Positions 1 to 9,561 are shown, counted from the first letter of the stretch. The stretch: 64,000 nt of DNA from an uncultured Eubacterium sp. (GCA_910577195.1 CAJTLP010000003.1:186001-250000), one strand, 5' to 3'. Program-made: numbers and translations. The notes: generated by a model not told the origin, from the sequence alone.

Positions 1-1550
1 AGCGGTGTGACATTTGTATATGTCCTGTCCCCTGCAAATTCCTTCTGAATCAAGAAATGCACATCTGCATTTGAAGCAATCTGTGCGGAATGCGTAACAC
101 AGATAACCTGAGTATTTTTAGAAACGGATTTAAGCTTTAATCCGATTTTCTGGCTTGCTCGTCCGCTGACACCGGTATCAATTTCATCAAAAATCAATGT
201 ACCGATTGTATCATTGTACGACAATATATTTTTAATTGCAAGCATTATTCTTGAAAGCTCACCGCCGGACGCAATTTTTGAAAGCGGTTTCGGAGGCTCA
301 CCCGGATTGGTTGAAATTAAGAATTCGATTTTATCAAAGCCTGTTGATGAAAGATTTCCCTTTTGAAAATCAACAACAAACTGTAATTTAGGCATATCGA
401 GAAATTCAAGCTCAGCCTTAACCTCTTTCTGAAATTTCTCTGCAGTCTCACGCCTTTTATCAGAAAGCCTTTGTGCAAGGGCTACTGTTTGCTCAAACAG
501 CCTGTCATATTCATCATTCAGCTTTTCAAGCTCTTCATCAGAATAAAAAATCGAACTGCGTTTTTCCTTAGCATTTTCAAGAAAAGCTAACATTTCTTCT
601 TCCGTAGAGCCGTATTTATTTGAAAATTTATAAAGCAAATCAAGTCTTTCCTCAATCTGCTCCAGCTCATCAGGATTAAAATCAATCAAGGAAAACAGGG
701 ATTCAATTTTATCCTTTGCAAGCTCAAATTTATCATTTATATCTTCAAATATATCGCAGATGTCCTTTGACTCATCAAAAAAAGAAAGTGAATTGCAGCA
801 ATTATTAATAAGCGTTTGTGCACCGTTTACTTCATCGTCACCGTTTATCGCAAGCAGAGCTGTATTCAGTGCGGATGTAATTGCCTCACTTTTATGAATC
901 AGTGCCTTGCGCTTATTAAGCTCATCCTTCTCACCGACTTTTATACCGGCATCCTCCAGCTCCTTAATCTGATAATCAAGCAGCTCAAGCTGACGTTCCT
1001 TATCCGTCTCATCTGTAGTAAGTGCCTTAAGTTTACGGCGAACTGAAATAAGCTGTTTAAAACTGTTTTTATATTCACTGACAAAATCCGTATCCTCAAT
1101 CAGCATATCAATATATTTGTACTGAAAATCAGGATTCAGCAAAGCCTGGCTATCGTGCTGACCGTGAATATTGACAAGTGAACTGCCTATTTCCTTAAGC
1201 ATGGAAACCGTTGCACTCTTGCCGTTTATTTTACAGTTGGATTTACCGCTCGATGATATTTTTCGTGTAATTAAAAGTGAATGATCCTCTTCTGTATCGA
1301 AGCCGAGTTCCTCAAGCTTTTCACATACAGTACCGGATATATCCTCAAAATATGCACTTACAAAAGCATGATCAGCACCGTGACGAACAAGCTCCTTTGA
1401 TGTCCTTTCACCAAGAACGGCATTGATAGAATCAACAATGATTGATTTACCTGCACCTGTTTCACCGGTCAAAACATTTAAGCCGGCGGAAAAATCCACT
1501 GTTGTTTTTTCAATAACTGCAATATTTTCAATATCAAGTGTTTTTAACAT
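1..1550 (-). CDS. recN: DNA repair protein RecN (partial, C-terminus outside window)
   Basis: RecN is an SMC-like ATPase that gathers double-strand breaks for recombinational repair. Reading leftward from an ATG at 1550, about 516 residues are visible. The Walker A motif GETGAGKS is at residues 29-36, a long helical middle section follows, and a Walker B/signature region (LIFDEIDTGVSGRAS) lies near the left edge at about 160-200. The family is usually about 550-560 residues, so only some 40 are missing. The start overlaps the end of argR by 17 bases, so the two are probably co-transcribed and translationally coupled. argR-recN adjacency is a well-known Firmicute arrangement. No frameshift is seen. 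Confidence 0.95.
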   Translation of the reverse strand, partial: MLKTLDIENIAVIEKTTVDFSAGLNVLTGETGAGKSIIVDSINAVLGERTSKELVRHGADHAFVSAYFEDISGTVCEKLEELGFDTEEDHSLLITRKISSSGKSNCKINGKSATVSMLKEIGSSLVNIHGQHDSQALLNPDFQYKYIDMLIEDTDFVSEYKNSFKQLISVRRKLKALTTDETDKERQLELLDYQIKELEDAGIKVGEKDELNKRKALIHKSEAITSALNTALLAINGDDEVNGAQTLINNCCNSLSFFDESKDICDIFEDINDKFELAKDKIESLFSLIDFNPDELEQIEERLDLLYKFSNKYGSTEEEMLAFLENAKEKRSSIFYSDEELEKLNDEYDRLFEQTVALAQRLSDKRRETAEKFQKEVKAELEFLDMPKLQFVVDFQKGNLSSTGFDKIEFLISTNPGEPPKPLSKIASGGELSRIMLAIKNILSYNDTIGTLIFDEIDTGVSGRASQKIGLKLKSVSKNTQVICVTHSAQIASNADVHFLIQKEFAGDRTYTNVTP

Positions 1551-1995
1551 TTAAAATCTTCTCCATATTCATAGTGAAAATTTTTGCAAATTCGCCTGTT
1601 TTACATAAAACAAAAATTGTATCATCACCGGAAATTGCACCCACAACACCGGACCATTCCATCGACTCAATGGCAGTACAAACAGCCATTGCCATACCCG
1701 GAAAGCATTTTATACAAACAGTATTAAGTGCGTGTTCAACACTGACAATGGATTCAGAAAAAATACCGCCGCTTCTTCTGATTGCATCGTTATTTGCTTT
1801 CTTACCGGTGGAATATATATACCGACCTCTGTCGGACAATTCTTTCAAAAGACGCAATTCTTTTATATCTCGTGAGATGGTTGCCTGAGTGACTTCAAAA
1901 CCGCATTTTTGCAAATATACCTGAAGTTCCTCTTGCGTTTCAATATCTTTGGAATTAATTAATTCCAATATCTTTGCGTGTCTTCTCTTTTTCAT
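1534..1995 (-). CDS. argR: Arginine repressor ArgR/AhrC
   Basis: This 153-residue protein has the family's usual length. The N-terminal winged helix carries the recognition segment ATISRDIKELRL near residue 38, which reads ARG boxes. The C-terminal domain carries GAISGDDTIFVLC, the conserved arginine-binding and hexamer-forming loop. It represses arginine biosynthesis and often activates catabolism when arginine is bound. The gene lies between nadK (start and stop abut at 1995) and recN (17-base overlap), so it is part of the long housekeeping operon. No arginine pathway genes are nearby, so its targets lie elsewhere. Confidence 0.95.
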   Translation of the reverse strand: MKKRRHAKILELINSKDIETQEELQVYLQKCGFEVTQATISRDIKELRLLKELSDRGRYIYSTGKKANNDAIRRSGGIFSESIVSVEHALNTVCIKCFPGMAMAVCTAIESMEWSGVVGAISGDDTIFVLCKTGEFAKIFTMNMEKILNVKNT

Positions 1996-2852
1996 CAGGC
2001 TCTCCTCTCAATAATCTTTTTATTAAGTATTTCATAAAAATTTTCCGGCTTAAGCTTAATCAGCTTTGTCTTGGTTTTTGAAACTCTGATACGTACTTCG
2101 CTTGTATTATCAAGCGTAATTGCTTCCTCGCCATCGACTGTCAGCACAGGCAAATTCATTTTATCATTATGAGCTTTGACAACAAGCTCCTTATCTGCTG
2201 AAAAAATAATACTTCTGTCCATAAGGGAATGAGGACATATGGGAGTAGCAAGAATGCACTCAGCCTCCGGACTTACAACAGGACCGCCTGCCGCCATTGA
2301 ATAAGCCGTTGACCCTGTAGGAGTTGAAATAATAACACCATCCGCACGCATATTTGATACATTTCTTCCGCCTGAAGTAATGCTTATATCAATAAGCCTT
2401 GCAAAATTACCACGTGAAATAACGGCATCATTCAGGCACTGATGAACGGATAAAACCTGATTATTCCGCACGATTTCTGCCTCAAGCATCAGACGCTCAT
2501 CCACTTCAAATTCTTCATTGACAATATTCCTGAGCAAATCAAGCTCGTCCTGTTCAATACCACTCATAAAACCGAGTCTGCCTGCATTAATTCCGAGAAT
2601 GTATTTATCATACTCTGCTGCCTTTTTTGCAACGCTCAGAGTTGTGCCGTCACCGCCAATAGCAATTGCCACATCACACATTTTCATTATTTTTTCATCA
2701 TCATCAAAAAGCACATTGCAATCAGCAAATAACTGTGACAATGATTTGCTTACATACACATCCGCATTCAGCTGAGAAAAAACGGAAAATACCTTACGGC
2801 TGAGCTCCTCAACTCCGTTATTAAGCAGATTTGGAAAAACTGATATAATCAT
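1995..2852 (-). CDS. nadK: NAD kinase
   Basis: It phosphorylates NAD to NADP in the cytoplasm. The 285-residue product has the diagnostic GGDGT motif at residues 66-70 and the second conserved block CLNDAVISRG that contacts the nucleotide. The glycine-rich TPTGSTAYSMAAGGPVV segment of the family is also present. The ATG overlaps the last bases of tlyA by four, typical of translational coupling, and the stop meets the argR start. The order tlyA-nadK-argR-recN is conserved in many Clostridia and Bacilli. Confidence 0.96.
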   Translation of the reverse strand: MIISVFPNLLNNGVEELSRKVFSVFSQLNADVYVSKSLSQLFADCNVLFDDDEKIMKMCDVAIAIGGDGTTLSVAKKAAEYDKYILGINAGRLGFMSGIEQDELDLLRNIVNEEFEVDERLMLEAEIVRNNQVLSVHQCLNDAVISRGNFARLIDISITSGGRNVSNMRADGVIISTPTGSTAYSMAAGGPVVSPEAECILATPICPHSLMDRSIIFSADKELVVKAHNDKMNLPVLTVDGEEAITLDNTSEVRIRVSKTKTKLIKLKPENFYEILNKKIIERRA

Positions 2853-3661
2853 AATAGCTCCTCATGTGACTGATTTACAAGTTCCTTTGCATTAACATTT
2901 TCCATAACAGCAGGTTCTTCGCTTTTATTCAAATAAATCAGATATTCAATATTCCCCTCAGGTCCTTTAACCGGAGAAAATTCCAGACCGCACACGGAAA
3001 AACCGTTCTCAACAGAAAGAGATATAATCCTCTCAACAACCTCAAGATGTGTGGATAAATCGCTTACTACACCCTTTTTTCCGACCTTTTCCCTGCCTGC
3101 CTCAAACTGTGGTTTTATCAGGCATACAGCCTGTCCGTCGTCCTTAAGCAGCTGATTAAGATTCGGTAAAATATGTTTCAATGAAATAAAGGAAACATCA
3201 ACTGAAGAGAAATCAATTTTATCGGGAACCTGCTCATCAGTAACATATCTGAAATTTGTTCTTTCGAGGTTGATGACTCTTTCGTCGGTTCTGAGCTTCC
3301 ACGCAAGCTGACCGTAACCTACATCTATGGAATAAACCTTCTGCGCACCATTCATCAGCATACAGTCCGTAAAACCGCCTGTTGAAGCACCGACATCCAT
3401 ACATATCTTATTTTCAAGATTTATCGGAAAAGCCTCCATCGCCTTTTCAAGTTTAAGTCCTCCGCGACTGACATATTTCAGTGTGCTTCCGCGAACCTCA
3501 ATAACATCATCTTCCTTGATTTCTTTGCCGGCTTTGTCTGATTTCTGATTATTCACATAAACGATTCCGGCCATAATAATGGCTTTTGCTTTTTCTCTGC
3601 TTGGTGCAAGCCCACGTTCAAACAGAGCCACATCAAGACGTACTTTATTTGCTTTTGGCAT
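2849..3661 (-). CDS. tlyA: TlyA-family rRNA 2'-O-methyltransferase
   Basis: The 270-residue protein opens with an S4-like RNA-binding domain (RLDVALFERGLAPSREKA, residues 8-25) and continues with an FtsJ-type SAM-dependent methyltransferase domain (CMDVGASTGGFTDCML). TlyA enzymes methylate cytidines of 16S and 23S rRNA and influence sensitivity to capreomycin-type drugs. The old name hemolysin is misleading. The gene begins directly after the dxs stop and overlaps nadK by four bases. Length and domain order are normal. Confidence 0.93.
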   Translation of the reverse strand: MPKANKVRLDVALFERGLAPSREKAKAIIMAGIVYVNNQKSDKAGKEIKEDDVIEVRGSTLKYVSRGGLKLEKAMEAFPINLENKICMDVGASTGGFTDCMLMNGAQKVYSIDVGYGQLAWKLRTDERVINLERTNFRYVTDEQVPDKIDFSSVDVSFISLKHILPNLNQLLKDDGQAVCLIKPQFEAGREKVGKKGVVSDLSTHLEVVERIISLSVENGFSVCGLEFSPVKGPEGNIEYLIYLNKSEEPAVMENVNAKELVNQSHEELL

Positions 3662-5494
3662 TTATTTACCAACCTCTTCTATAATCGACTGACAGTCCAT
3701 TTTATAGTGCTTCAGCTGACTGTCAACACTTGCCTGTTTGATAAATTCATCGTTAACTGCAATATGATGAAACTCTGCCTTTATATTATTTTCCAAAAGA
3801 ATAGAGGCAAATGTCTCACCGATACCACCGCTGCGGATTCCTTCTTCATAAAAATAAATATCTTTACACAACTTCAGCTCGTTGATAACACTTTCATCAA
3901 TCGGTTTTATTTTATTAAGCTTAACAAGGCAGGTGTTATCCAGATTTTCATATGCCTGACAGCATTCCGAAAATAACCTGCCGTAGGTAACAATACAGTT
4001 ATCAGCTGATTTATCACCAAAAACAGAATAGCTCTGATGGTTATACTCATAATTTTCAGGCATATATCTTTCATTGCCTCTGGGATAACGGATTGCTGAT
4101 GCACCATCGGTTTTATATATGCTTTCATAGAGCATTGCACCCAGCTCATTATAAAAAGACGGAGCATAAATGGTTAATCCGACAACGGAATTAAGAAAGG
4201 CTGTGTCAAATACACCCTGATGACTTTCACCATCCTCACCGACAAATCCTGCTCGGTCAACGGCAAATATCACCTTAAGACCCTGCATAGCAATATCGTG
4301 AATCAGCTGATCATAGGAACGCTGTAAAAAGGTGGAATAAACAGCGAAAACAGGTATTATACCGTTTTTTGCCAGACCACTTGAAAAAGTAACCGCGTGC
4401 TGTTCGGCAATACCTACATCAAAAAAGCGCTGAGGATATTTATCCGCAAATTCACAAAGACCTGTTCCCTCAGCCATAGCAGCAGTAACACAGCAGATTC
4501 TGCCGTCATGTTCAGCAAATTTACATATTGTCTCACCGAAAGTAGAAGAAAAGTTTTTACCGCTGCTCTTCGGCTCACCTGTATTGATATCAAATTTACC
4601 GATACCGTGAAACTGCGTCGGATTCTTTTCTGCAGGGTTATAGCCCTTACCCTTGACGGTATTCACATTTATAAGCACAGAATGGTTATGTGCCTTTGCG
4701 GCTTTAAGAACATCAATCAGTGCATCAATGTCGTGTCCATCAATCGGACCATAATAGCGAAAGCCTAAGTCCTCAAAAAAGGTAGCGTGATAAATTTTCT
4801 TTCTTATTTTACTGTTGATATATGTAAAGGTTCTGCTTATCTGCGTACCTATTTTCGGTATTCTTGCAAGACCTCTCTGAATTTTTGATTTAAAGGTTAC
4901 ATATCTCGGTGATGTTCTGATTGTGGTTAAATTCCTTGCCATTGAGCCTACATTACGGCTGATTGACATATTATTATCGTTAAGAATTACAATCAGATTA
5001 CTGTTATCATTTCCACTGTTATTCAGTGCTTCATAAGCAAGGCCGCCGGTCAAAGCACCGTCACCGATAACCGCAATAACCTTTCCCTTTTCGCCTTTAA
5101 TCTGCTTTGCACGTGCAAGACCGACAGCGGCAGAAATAGAGGTAGAACTGTGACCGGATGAAAAAATATCGTGTTCGCTTTCAACAGGACGTGTGAAGCC
5201 GCTTATTCCGCCCTCCGTTCTCAGAGTAGAAAACTCATTTTTGCGCCCGGTTAAAATCTTATGTGTGTAGCACTGATGCCCTACATCAAAAACAATCTGG
5301 TCAACCGGACTGTTAAATACTTTATGTAGTGCAACCGTAAGCTCAACAACTCCGAGATTTGATGCAAGGTGTCCGCCTGTTTTCGAAACAGTTGAAATGA
5401 GCAGCTCTCTTATCTCGGCACATAAATCATTGAGTTCATCCGTATTTAGTTTTTTTATATCCTTTGGGGAATTAACCCACGAAAGAATAGACAT
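3662..5494 (-). CDS. dxs: 1-deoxy-D-xylulose-5-phosphate synthase
   Basis: It condenses pyruvate and glyceraldehyde 3-phosphate in the first step of the MEP isoprenoid pathway, using thiamine diphosphate. The 610-residue protein carries the ThDP motif GDGALTGGLAYEALNN near residue 143, the pyrimidine-domain glutamate in DVGIAEQHAVTF, and the C-terminal transketolase domain. It follows ispA by 29 bases, so the first MEP enzyme and a prenyl-chain synthase are in one operon with xseAB. Length is close to the family norm (about 620). Confidence 0.97.
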   Translation of the reverse strand: MSILSWVNSPKDIKKLNTDELNDLCAEIRELLISTVSKTGGHLASNLGVVELTVALHKVFNSPVDQIVFDVGHQCYTHKILTGRKNEFSTLRTEGGISGFTRPVESEHDIFSSGHSSTSISAAVGLARAKQIKGEKGKVIAVIGDGALTGGLAYEALNNSGNDNSNLIVILNDNNMSISRNVGSMARNLTTIRTSPRYVTFKSKIQRGLARIPKIGTQISRTFTYINSKIRKKIYHATFFEDLGFRYYGPIDGHDIDALIDVLKAAKAHNHSVLINVNTVKGKGYNPAEKNPTQFHGIGKFDINTGEPKSSGKNFSSTFGETICKFAEHDGRICCVTAAMAEGTGLCEFADKYPQRFFDVGIAEQHAVTFSSGLAKNGIIPVFAVYSTFLQRSYDQLIHDIAMQGLKVIFAVDRAGFVGEDGESHQGVFDTAFLNSVVGLTIYAPSFYNELGAMLYESIYKTDGASAIRYPRGNERYMPENYEYNHQSYSVFGDKSADNCIVTYGRLFSECCQAYENLDNTCLVKLNKIKPIDESVINELKLCKDIYFYEEGIRSGGIGETFASILLENNIKAEFHHIAVNDEFIKQASVDSQLKHYKMDCQSIIEEVGK

Positions 5495-5523
5495 ATTATC
5501 ATCTCACTTTTTGAACAGAATCC

Positions 5524-6408
5524 TTACTTTTCTCTGTTCACTAATTTATATGCAAGCTGCTCTATAAATTCTGTATTTTCAAAAAATTCAAGCTGTTTAA
5601 CAGCGTTATCTGTAAGACGTTTAACGTCGCTTTTAGCTTTTTCAACACCGACAATGGTTGCATATGTTGTTTTACTGTTGCCTGCATCGGAACCTACAGG
5701 CTTGCCGAGTTTTTTTTCATCACCGACAATATCGAGTATATCATCCTGAATCTGAAATGCAATTCCCAGTGAATACGCAAACTTGGAGGCTGCACTGAGC
5801 TGTTCATCACCGGCACCTGCACTGATACAACCCATTAAACAAGCGGCAGAAATCAGTGCACCTGTTTTCAGCTTATATACCGTCAAAAGCTCTTTAAGAG
5901 ACGGCTTTCCCTTTTCAAATAAAAGATCAATCACCTGACCGCCGATCATCCCTGCAACGCCGGAATTCTGAGACAGAAGGCTGATTGCCATAACTTTTTT
6001 ATCATCGGATAAATCAGACATACTTACAATTTCAAATGCGTGTGTAAGCAGTGCATCACCTGCAAGAAGTGCAGTTGCCTCATCAAACTGCTTGTGACAG
6101 CTTGGCTTGCCGCGTCTTAAATCATCGTTATCCATACAAGGAAGATCATCGTGAATCAGACTGTAGGTATGGATATACTCCAGCGCACAGGCAAGCGGCA
6201 GACATTCATCTCTTGAACCGCCGCAGGCTCTTGCAAATTCAAGAGCAAGCACAGGTCTGATTCTTTTTCCGCCGTTTACAAGGCTGTAACGCATAGCCTC
6301 AGCCACACTGAACTGTCCGTCTTTTGCATCCGGAATATATGATAAAAGTGAATTGTCAACTTTTCTTACATCATTCTTTAAAATATTATCAAATTCAAAT
6401 TCAGTCAT
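5524..6408 (-). CDS. ispA: Polyprenyl (farnesyl/geranylgeranyl) diphosphate synthase
   Basis: The 294-residue trans-prenyltransferase condenses isopentenyl diphosphate with allylic diphosphates. The first aspartate-rich motif is DDLPCMDND with R-R-G just after, and the second is QIQDDILD. These are the magnesium-binding sites. The gene starts two bases after the xseB stop and precedes dxs. Length and context fit farnesyl diphosphate synthase; exact chain length cannot be read from the motif alone. Confidence 0.94.
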   Translation of the reverse strand: MTEFEFDNILKNDVRKVDNSLLSYIPDAKDGQFSVAEAMRYSLVNGGKRIRPVLALEFARACGGSRDECLPLACALEYIHTYSLIHDDLPCMDNDDLRRGKPSCHKQFDEATALLAGDALLTHAFEIVSMSDLSDDKKVMAISLLSQNSGVAGMIGGQVIDLLFEKGKPSLKELLTVYKLKTGALISAACLMGCISAGAGDEQLSAASKFAYSLGIAFQIQDDILDIVGDEKKLGKPVGSDAGNSKTTYATIVGVEKAKSDVKRLTDNAVKQLEFFENTEFIEQLAYKLVNREK

Positions 6409-6410
6409 AA

Positions 6411-6605
6411 CTACTCCTTTGTCAGCTCTGTAATTTTCTGCTGTGCATTTTTTAATTTTTCAGAACAAAATGCAGTCAATTTCGTGCCTTCTTCAAAAAG
6501 CTTCATACTTTCATCAAGTGAAACCTCGTTTTTTTCAAGCAAATCAACGATTTCCTCAAGTCTTTTAATCGCTGATTCATATGTCATTTCTTTATTCTTA
6601 TCCAT
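6411..6605 (-). CDS. xseB: Exodeoxyribonuclease VII small subunit
   Basis: This is a 64-residue helical protein with the XseB pattern YESAIKRLEEIVDLLE followed by an acidic helix and a lysine-rich end. XseB copies bind along XseA to form exonuclease VII, which degrades single-stranded DNA. The start overlaps the end of xseA by eight bases, and ispA follows two bases after its stop. Normal length. Confidence 0.93.
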   Translation of the reverse strand: MDKNKEMTYESAIKRLEEIVDLLEKNEVSLDESMKLFEEGTKLTAFCSEKLKNAQQKITELTKE

Positions 6606-7803
6606 AAATTACCTCATCAACAGTACAGCTGGCTGTACCGTCATTCAAAGTTATATTTATTTTTTCACCTGCAGATAAATCCTTTGCAGCTTTTATAACA
6701 GTATCATTATTATTTTTTATAACGCCGTATCCCCTGCTCAGAACAGCAAGCGGACTAAGGGCATCGAGCTTGCCGGCAAGCCCACCGAGAATCAGCTCAT
6801 TGTCTTTTATACTATTATTAAAAGCATTGACTAAATCATATCTGAATGCTTCTATATCATCAGAATATGTGCTGTAATATTCATACGGATTTGACAATAC
6901 GCTGTTATTTATAAGGAAATCAAATCTCTGATTTTCATTTTCAAGCCTGCGGATAAGCAGCTCTGACAGTTTATTATTTGCACTGTCAATGAATGAAATC
7001 AGATGATTGATATCAGGTACAACCAGCTCTGTCGCTGCACTGGGCGTAGGTGCTCTCAAATCAGAGACAAAATCACAGATTGTAAAATCTGTTTCATGGC
7101 CTACGGCAGAAACAACAGGCGTACGGCATTCAAATATTGCACGAGCAACCATTTCACTGTTGAATGCCCATAAGTCCTCAATCGACCCTCCGCCTCTGCC
7201 GACAATCATAACGTCAACATCATCCATACGGTCAAGCATCTGAATGGATTTCACGATATCAGATGGTGCTTTTTCACCCTGAACAATTGTCGGCACAATG
7301 ACAAGCTCACTCAGAGGATAACGTCTTTTCGTAATATTTTTTATATCTTCAATTGCAGCACCTGAATTAGAGGTAGCAACACCGATTTTACGCGGATATT
7401 TTGGCAAAGGCTTTTTATAACGTGCGTCAAACAAGCCTTCATTCTCAAGCTTATTTTTAAGCTGTTCATAAGCAATACTGAGTGCACCGACACCGTCAGG
7501 CTGCATATCCTCAGCATAAAGCTGATACACACCGTCACGGTCATACACGGATATGCGTCCGCGACAAATCACCCGCATACCGTCCTCAGGCTTGAATTTC
7601 AGCCTGCCTGAATAGGAGGAAAACATCACTGCCTTGAGCTGAGAATTCTCATCCTTCAGGGTGAAATACATATGCCCTGTTCGGTAATAATGCTTAAAGT
7701 TGCTTATCTCACCGACCACAAAGATGTTCTTAAGCGGCTGGCTTCCGTCAAGCAGTGACTTAATATAAAAATTTACCTGTGTTACTGTAACTGCATTATT
7801 CAT
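6598..7803 (-). CDS. xseA: Exodeoxyribonuclease VII large subunit
   Basis: The catalytic subunit of exonuclease VII, 401 residues. It has the N-terminal OB-fold (residues 1-100), the central nuclease core with IGVATSNSGAAIEDI and MIVGRGGGSIEDLWAFN, the conserved AVGHETDFTICD block, and the C-terminal SRGYGVI motif. It is slightly shorter than Bacillus XseA (about 448), mainly in the coiled-coil section. The ATG overlaps the upstream TsaD-like gene by eight bases. Confidence 0.95.
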   Translation of the reverse strand: MNNAVTVTQVNFYIKSLLDGSQPLKNIFVVGEISNFKHYYRTGHMYFTLKDENSQLKAVMFSSYSGRLKFKPEDGMRVICRGRISVYDRDGVYQLYAEDMQPDGVGALSIAYEQLKNKLENEGLFDARYKKPLPKYPRKIGVATSNSGAAIEDIKNITKRRYPLSELVIVPTIVQGEKAPSDIVKSIQMLDRMDDVDVMIVGRGGGSIEDLWAFNSEMVARAIFECRTPVVSAVGHETDFTICDFVSDLRAPTPSAATELVVPDINHLISFIDSANNKLSELLIRRLENENQRFDFLINNSVLSNPYEYYSTYSDDIEAFRYDLVNAFNNSIKDNELILGGLAGKLDALSPLAVLSRGYGVIKNNNDTVIKAAKDLSAGEKINITLNDGTASCTVDEVIYG

Positions 7804-8719
7804 TCTTATCTTTCAGATACGCATAAATTGCTGTTCCGCAGGCATTATCACAGCTATAAACAGGGTCAGCAAAATATGCATCATATTTTTTAGTGATATT
7901 ATTTTTTATAAGTGTATTTGACATTACACCGCCTGCATACACAAAAGGCAGATTGCCATATTTCTCTATAACCAATTCTGTCATTTTATCAATGGCGGCA
8001 GATATAAAGCTTAAAACAAATCTGGAAATATCCTCACTTGTTTCACCTTTTTCAAACATAGCCTTTGCTTTGTTTTCCACACCTGACAAGGAGCAGTCAT
8101 TGCCAAGCATCGGCGGTTTAATATTGAATTTTCTGTCAGATTTCTGTGAAAGCTCATCCAGCTTCTTACCGCAGGGAAAGTCAAAGCCCATCATAACACC
8201 GGCCCTGTCAATAGCCTGTCCTGCCTTCAGATCACGGCTCTGTGCAATAACCTCAGCTTTAATAAGCTCGTCACTATCAGGTTTCACCAAAAGTGCTTCG
8301 GTTGTTCCGCCGCTGACATGAAATGCTATAAATTCTGTCTTCACCAAATCAAGCCGGTTAACGGAATAAAGAGCTGCAAGAATATGACCTACTTGGTGTG
8401 ATGTTTCATAAAGCTTTGCACCTGTTACCCTGCTTACTGCTGCAGCATTATTCTTGCCGACAAGAAAGCATGGCATATAACTGCCGTCAATATTTCTCGG
8501 TCTGACACTCACACCGACAGCATCAATATTTTTTATCTCAGTATCCAGCTTATCTAAAAGTATCGGCATATTGACGGTATGCTGAAAAACAGCATCACTC
8601 TGTCTTAAGCCGCGCTCACCGTTTTTCACAGACAAAAGCCGTTTGGACTGATACATATTCTCACCATCAAACAGAGCTACAGAGGTTGTATAATTGCTTG
8701 TATCGAAGCCTATATACAT
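7796..8719 (-). CDS. TsaD/Kae1-like (peptidase M22 fold) paralogue
   Basis: A 307-residue ASKHA-fold protein resembling TsaD, the threonylcarbamoyl transferase subunit for tRNA t6A37. It starts with MYIGFDTSNYTTSVALF, has the H-x2-G-H metal-binding pattern in SHQVGH, and has AGGVMSN and DNACGTA near the end, like true TsaD. It is shorter and more divergent than housekeeping TsaD (about 335-340) and lies between nusB and xseA, a position known in Clostridia for a Kae1-like paralogue. The true tsaD is probably elsewhere. Its substrate is unknown. It could still be active, because the ligand histidines are kept. Confidence 0.8.
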   Translation of the reverse strand: MYIGFDTSNYTTSVALFDGENMYQSKRLLSVKNGERGLRQSDAVFQHTVNMPILLDKLDTEIKNIDAVGVSVRPRNIDGSYMPCFLVGKNNAAAVSRVTGAKLYETSHQVGHILAALYSVNRLDLVKTEFIAFHVSGGTTEALLVKPDSDELIKAEVIAQSRDLKAGQAIDRAGVMMGFDFPCGKKLDELSQKSDRKFNIKPPMLGNDCSLSGVENKAKAMFEKGETSEDISRFVLSFISAAIDKMTELVIEKYGNLPFVYAGGVMSNTLIKNNITKKYDAYFADPVYSCDNACGTAIYAYLKDKNE

Positions 8720-9114
8720 TACTTTCCGCTCCTTGAAACCGCACCGAGAATACCGTTAATAAAAGCAGAATCCTCTTTGCCTGCATATTTTTTAGCAAGC
8801 TCAACAGCCTCGTTGATTGCAACGTTCTCAGGTACACTGTCCACATATTTCATCTCATAAAGAGCCACATATAAAATAGCTACCGATACCTTTGGCAGTC
8901 TTGAAAGCTTTCTTGACTTAAGATATGTACTGATAATTTCGTTGAATTCCTCTGTTTTTTCCTTAATACCTGAGGAAACCTCTTTGGCATAATCACAGAC
9001 CTCTTCAACATTTTCACTGTACAAATCAATAAGCTCGTCCAGATTATCATTGATTTCAAACAGATTTTCAAAGGTGAGAAAGAAAGCCTGCTCTCTCATA
9101 TCATTTCTTTTCAT
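8719..9114 (-). CDS. nusB: Transcription antitermination factor NusB
   Basis: All-helical RNA-binding protein of 131 residues that acts with NusE/S10 at boxA of rRNA operons. The N-terminus is KRNDMREQAFFLTFENLF, and the C-terminus carries the family blocks VPENVAINEAVELAKKYA and SAFINGILGAV. A good Shine-Dalgarno (AGGAG) precedes the ATG at 9114. The stop overlaps the TsaD-like start by one base. It lies between a hairpin (9137-9165) and the xse genes. Confidence 0.94.
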   Translation of the reverse strand: MKRNDMREQAFFLTFENLFEINDNLDELIDLYSENVEEVCDYAKEVSSGIKEKTEEFNEIISTYLKSRKLSRLPKVSVAILYVALYEMKYVDSVPENVAINEAVELAKKYAGKEDSAFINGILGAVSRSGK

Positions 9115-9136
9115 ATAATTTCTCCTAAAAGAATAA

Positions 9137-9165
9137 CTGCCGACAAAGTATTCATTTGTCGGCAG
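9137..9165 (-). terminator. Hairpin between the Asp23-family gene and nusB
   Basis: A perfect 11-bp stem (CTGCCGACAAA and its complement) with a 7-base loop lies just after the Asp23-family stop. The downstream tail on the minus strand is only moderately T-rich (TTATTCTTTT), so termination may be partial, letting some transcription continue into nusB. Confidence 0.65.
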
Positions 9166-9171
9166 ATTTTG

Positions 9172-9561
9172 TTAATCTTCAGTTTCACAAGGTTCCTGTG
9201 GTGCAGGATCATCAAAATCAATTCCTGCAACAATAACATTTACTTTATTAACAAGCTTACCGGTCATATTCTGAACTGATTCCTTAACAGCGGTCTGTAC
9301 CTCTGTTGCAACAGTCTGAAACTTTTTACCCGGTGCAATATTAACATAAATGCTGATATTGAAATCATCACCGTCCTGCATCATTCTTACAGGACTTGTA
9401 ATCTTTAAACTGCCCTGCTTGATTGTGTTTACAACATCTACCGGTCCTGTATAAAAGGAAGATATGCCGTCCACATCCTTAGCAGCATTTATGGCTATTG
9501 AAGATACTACTTCATTTGAAATAATAAGCTCACCCATCGAACTTTTTGATATAATCTCCAT
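9172..9561 (-). CDS. Asp23/Gls24 family protein
   Basis: A 129-residue Asp23/Gls24-fold protein (GELIISNEVVSSIAINAAKDVDG start; central RMMQDGDDFNISIYVNI). Family members attach to the cell envelope or respond to alkaline or envelope stress in Firmicutes, and a copy between spoIIIAH and nusB is common in Clostridia. No signal peptide or membrane segment. The C-terminus is short and acidic. It has its own consensus promoter (9586-9614) and a strong SD (AGGAGG), so it can be made outside sporulation. Confidence 0.85.
   Translation of the reverse strand: MEIISKSSMGELIISNEVVSSIAINAAKDVDGISSFYTGPVDVVNTIKQGSLKITSPVRMMQDGDDFNISIYVNIAPGKKFQTVATEVQTAVKESVQNMTGKLVNKVNVIVAGIDFDDPAPQEPCETED

Noticed and set aside
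816..1046. 76-residue plus-strand ORF
   Set aside because: It lies wholly within recN on the other strand, has a cysteine-rich, hydrophobic composition typical of shadow frames, and no ribosome site.
1538..1888. 116-residue plus-strand ORF
   Set aside because: Fully antisense to argR, whose motifs are clear in the real frame.
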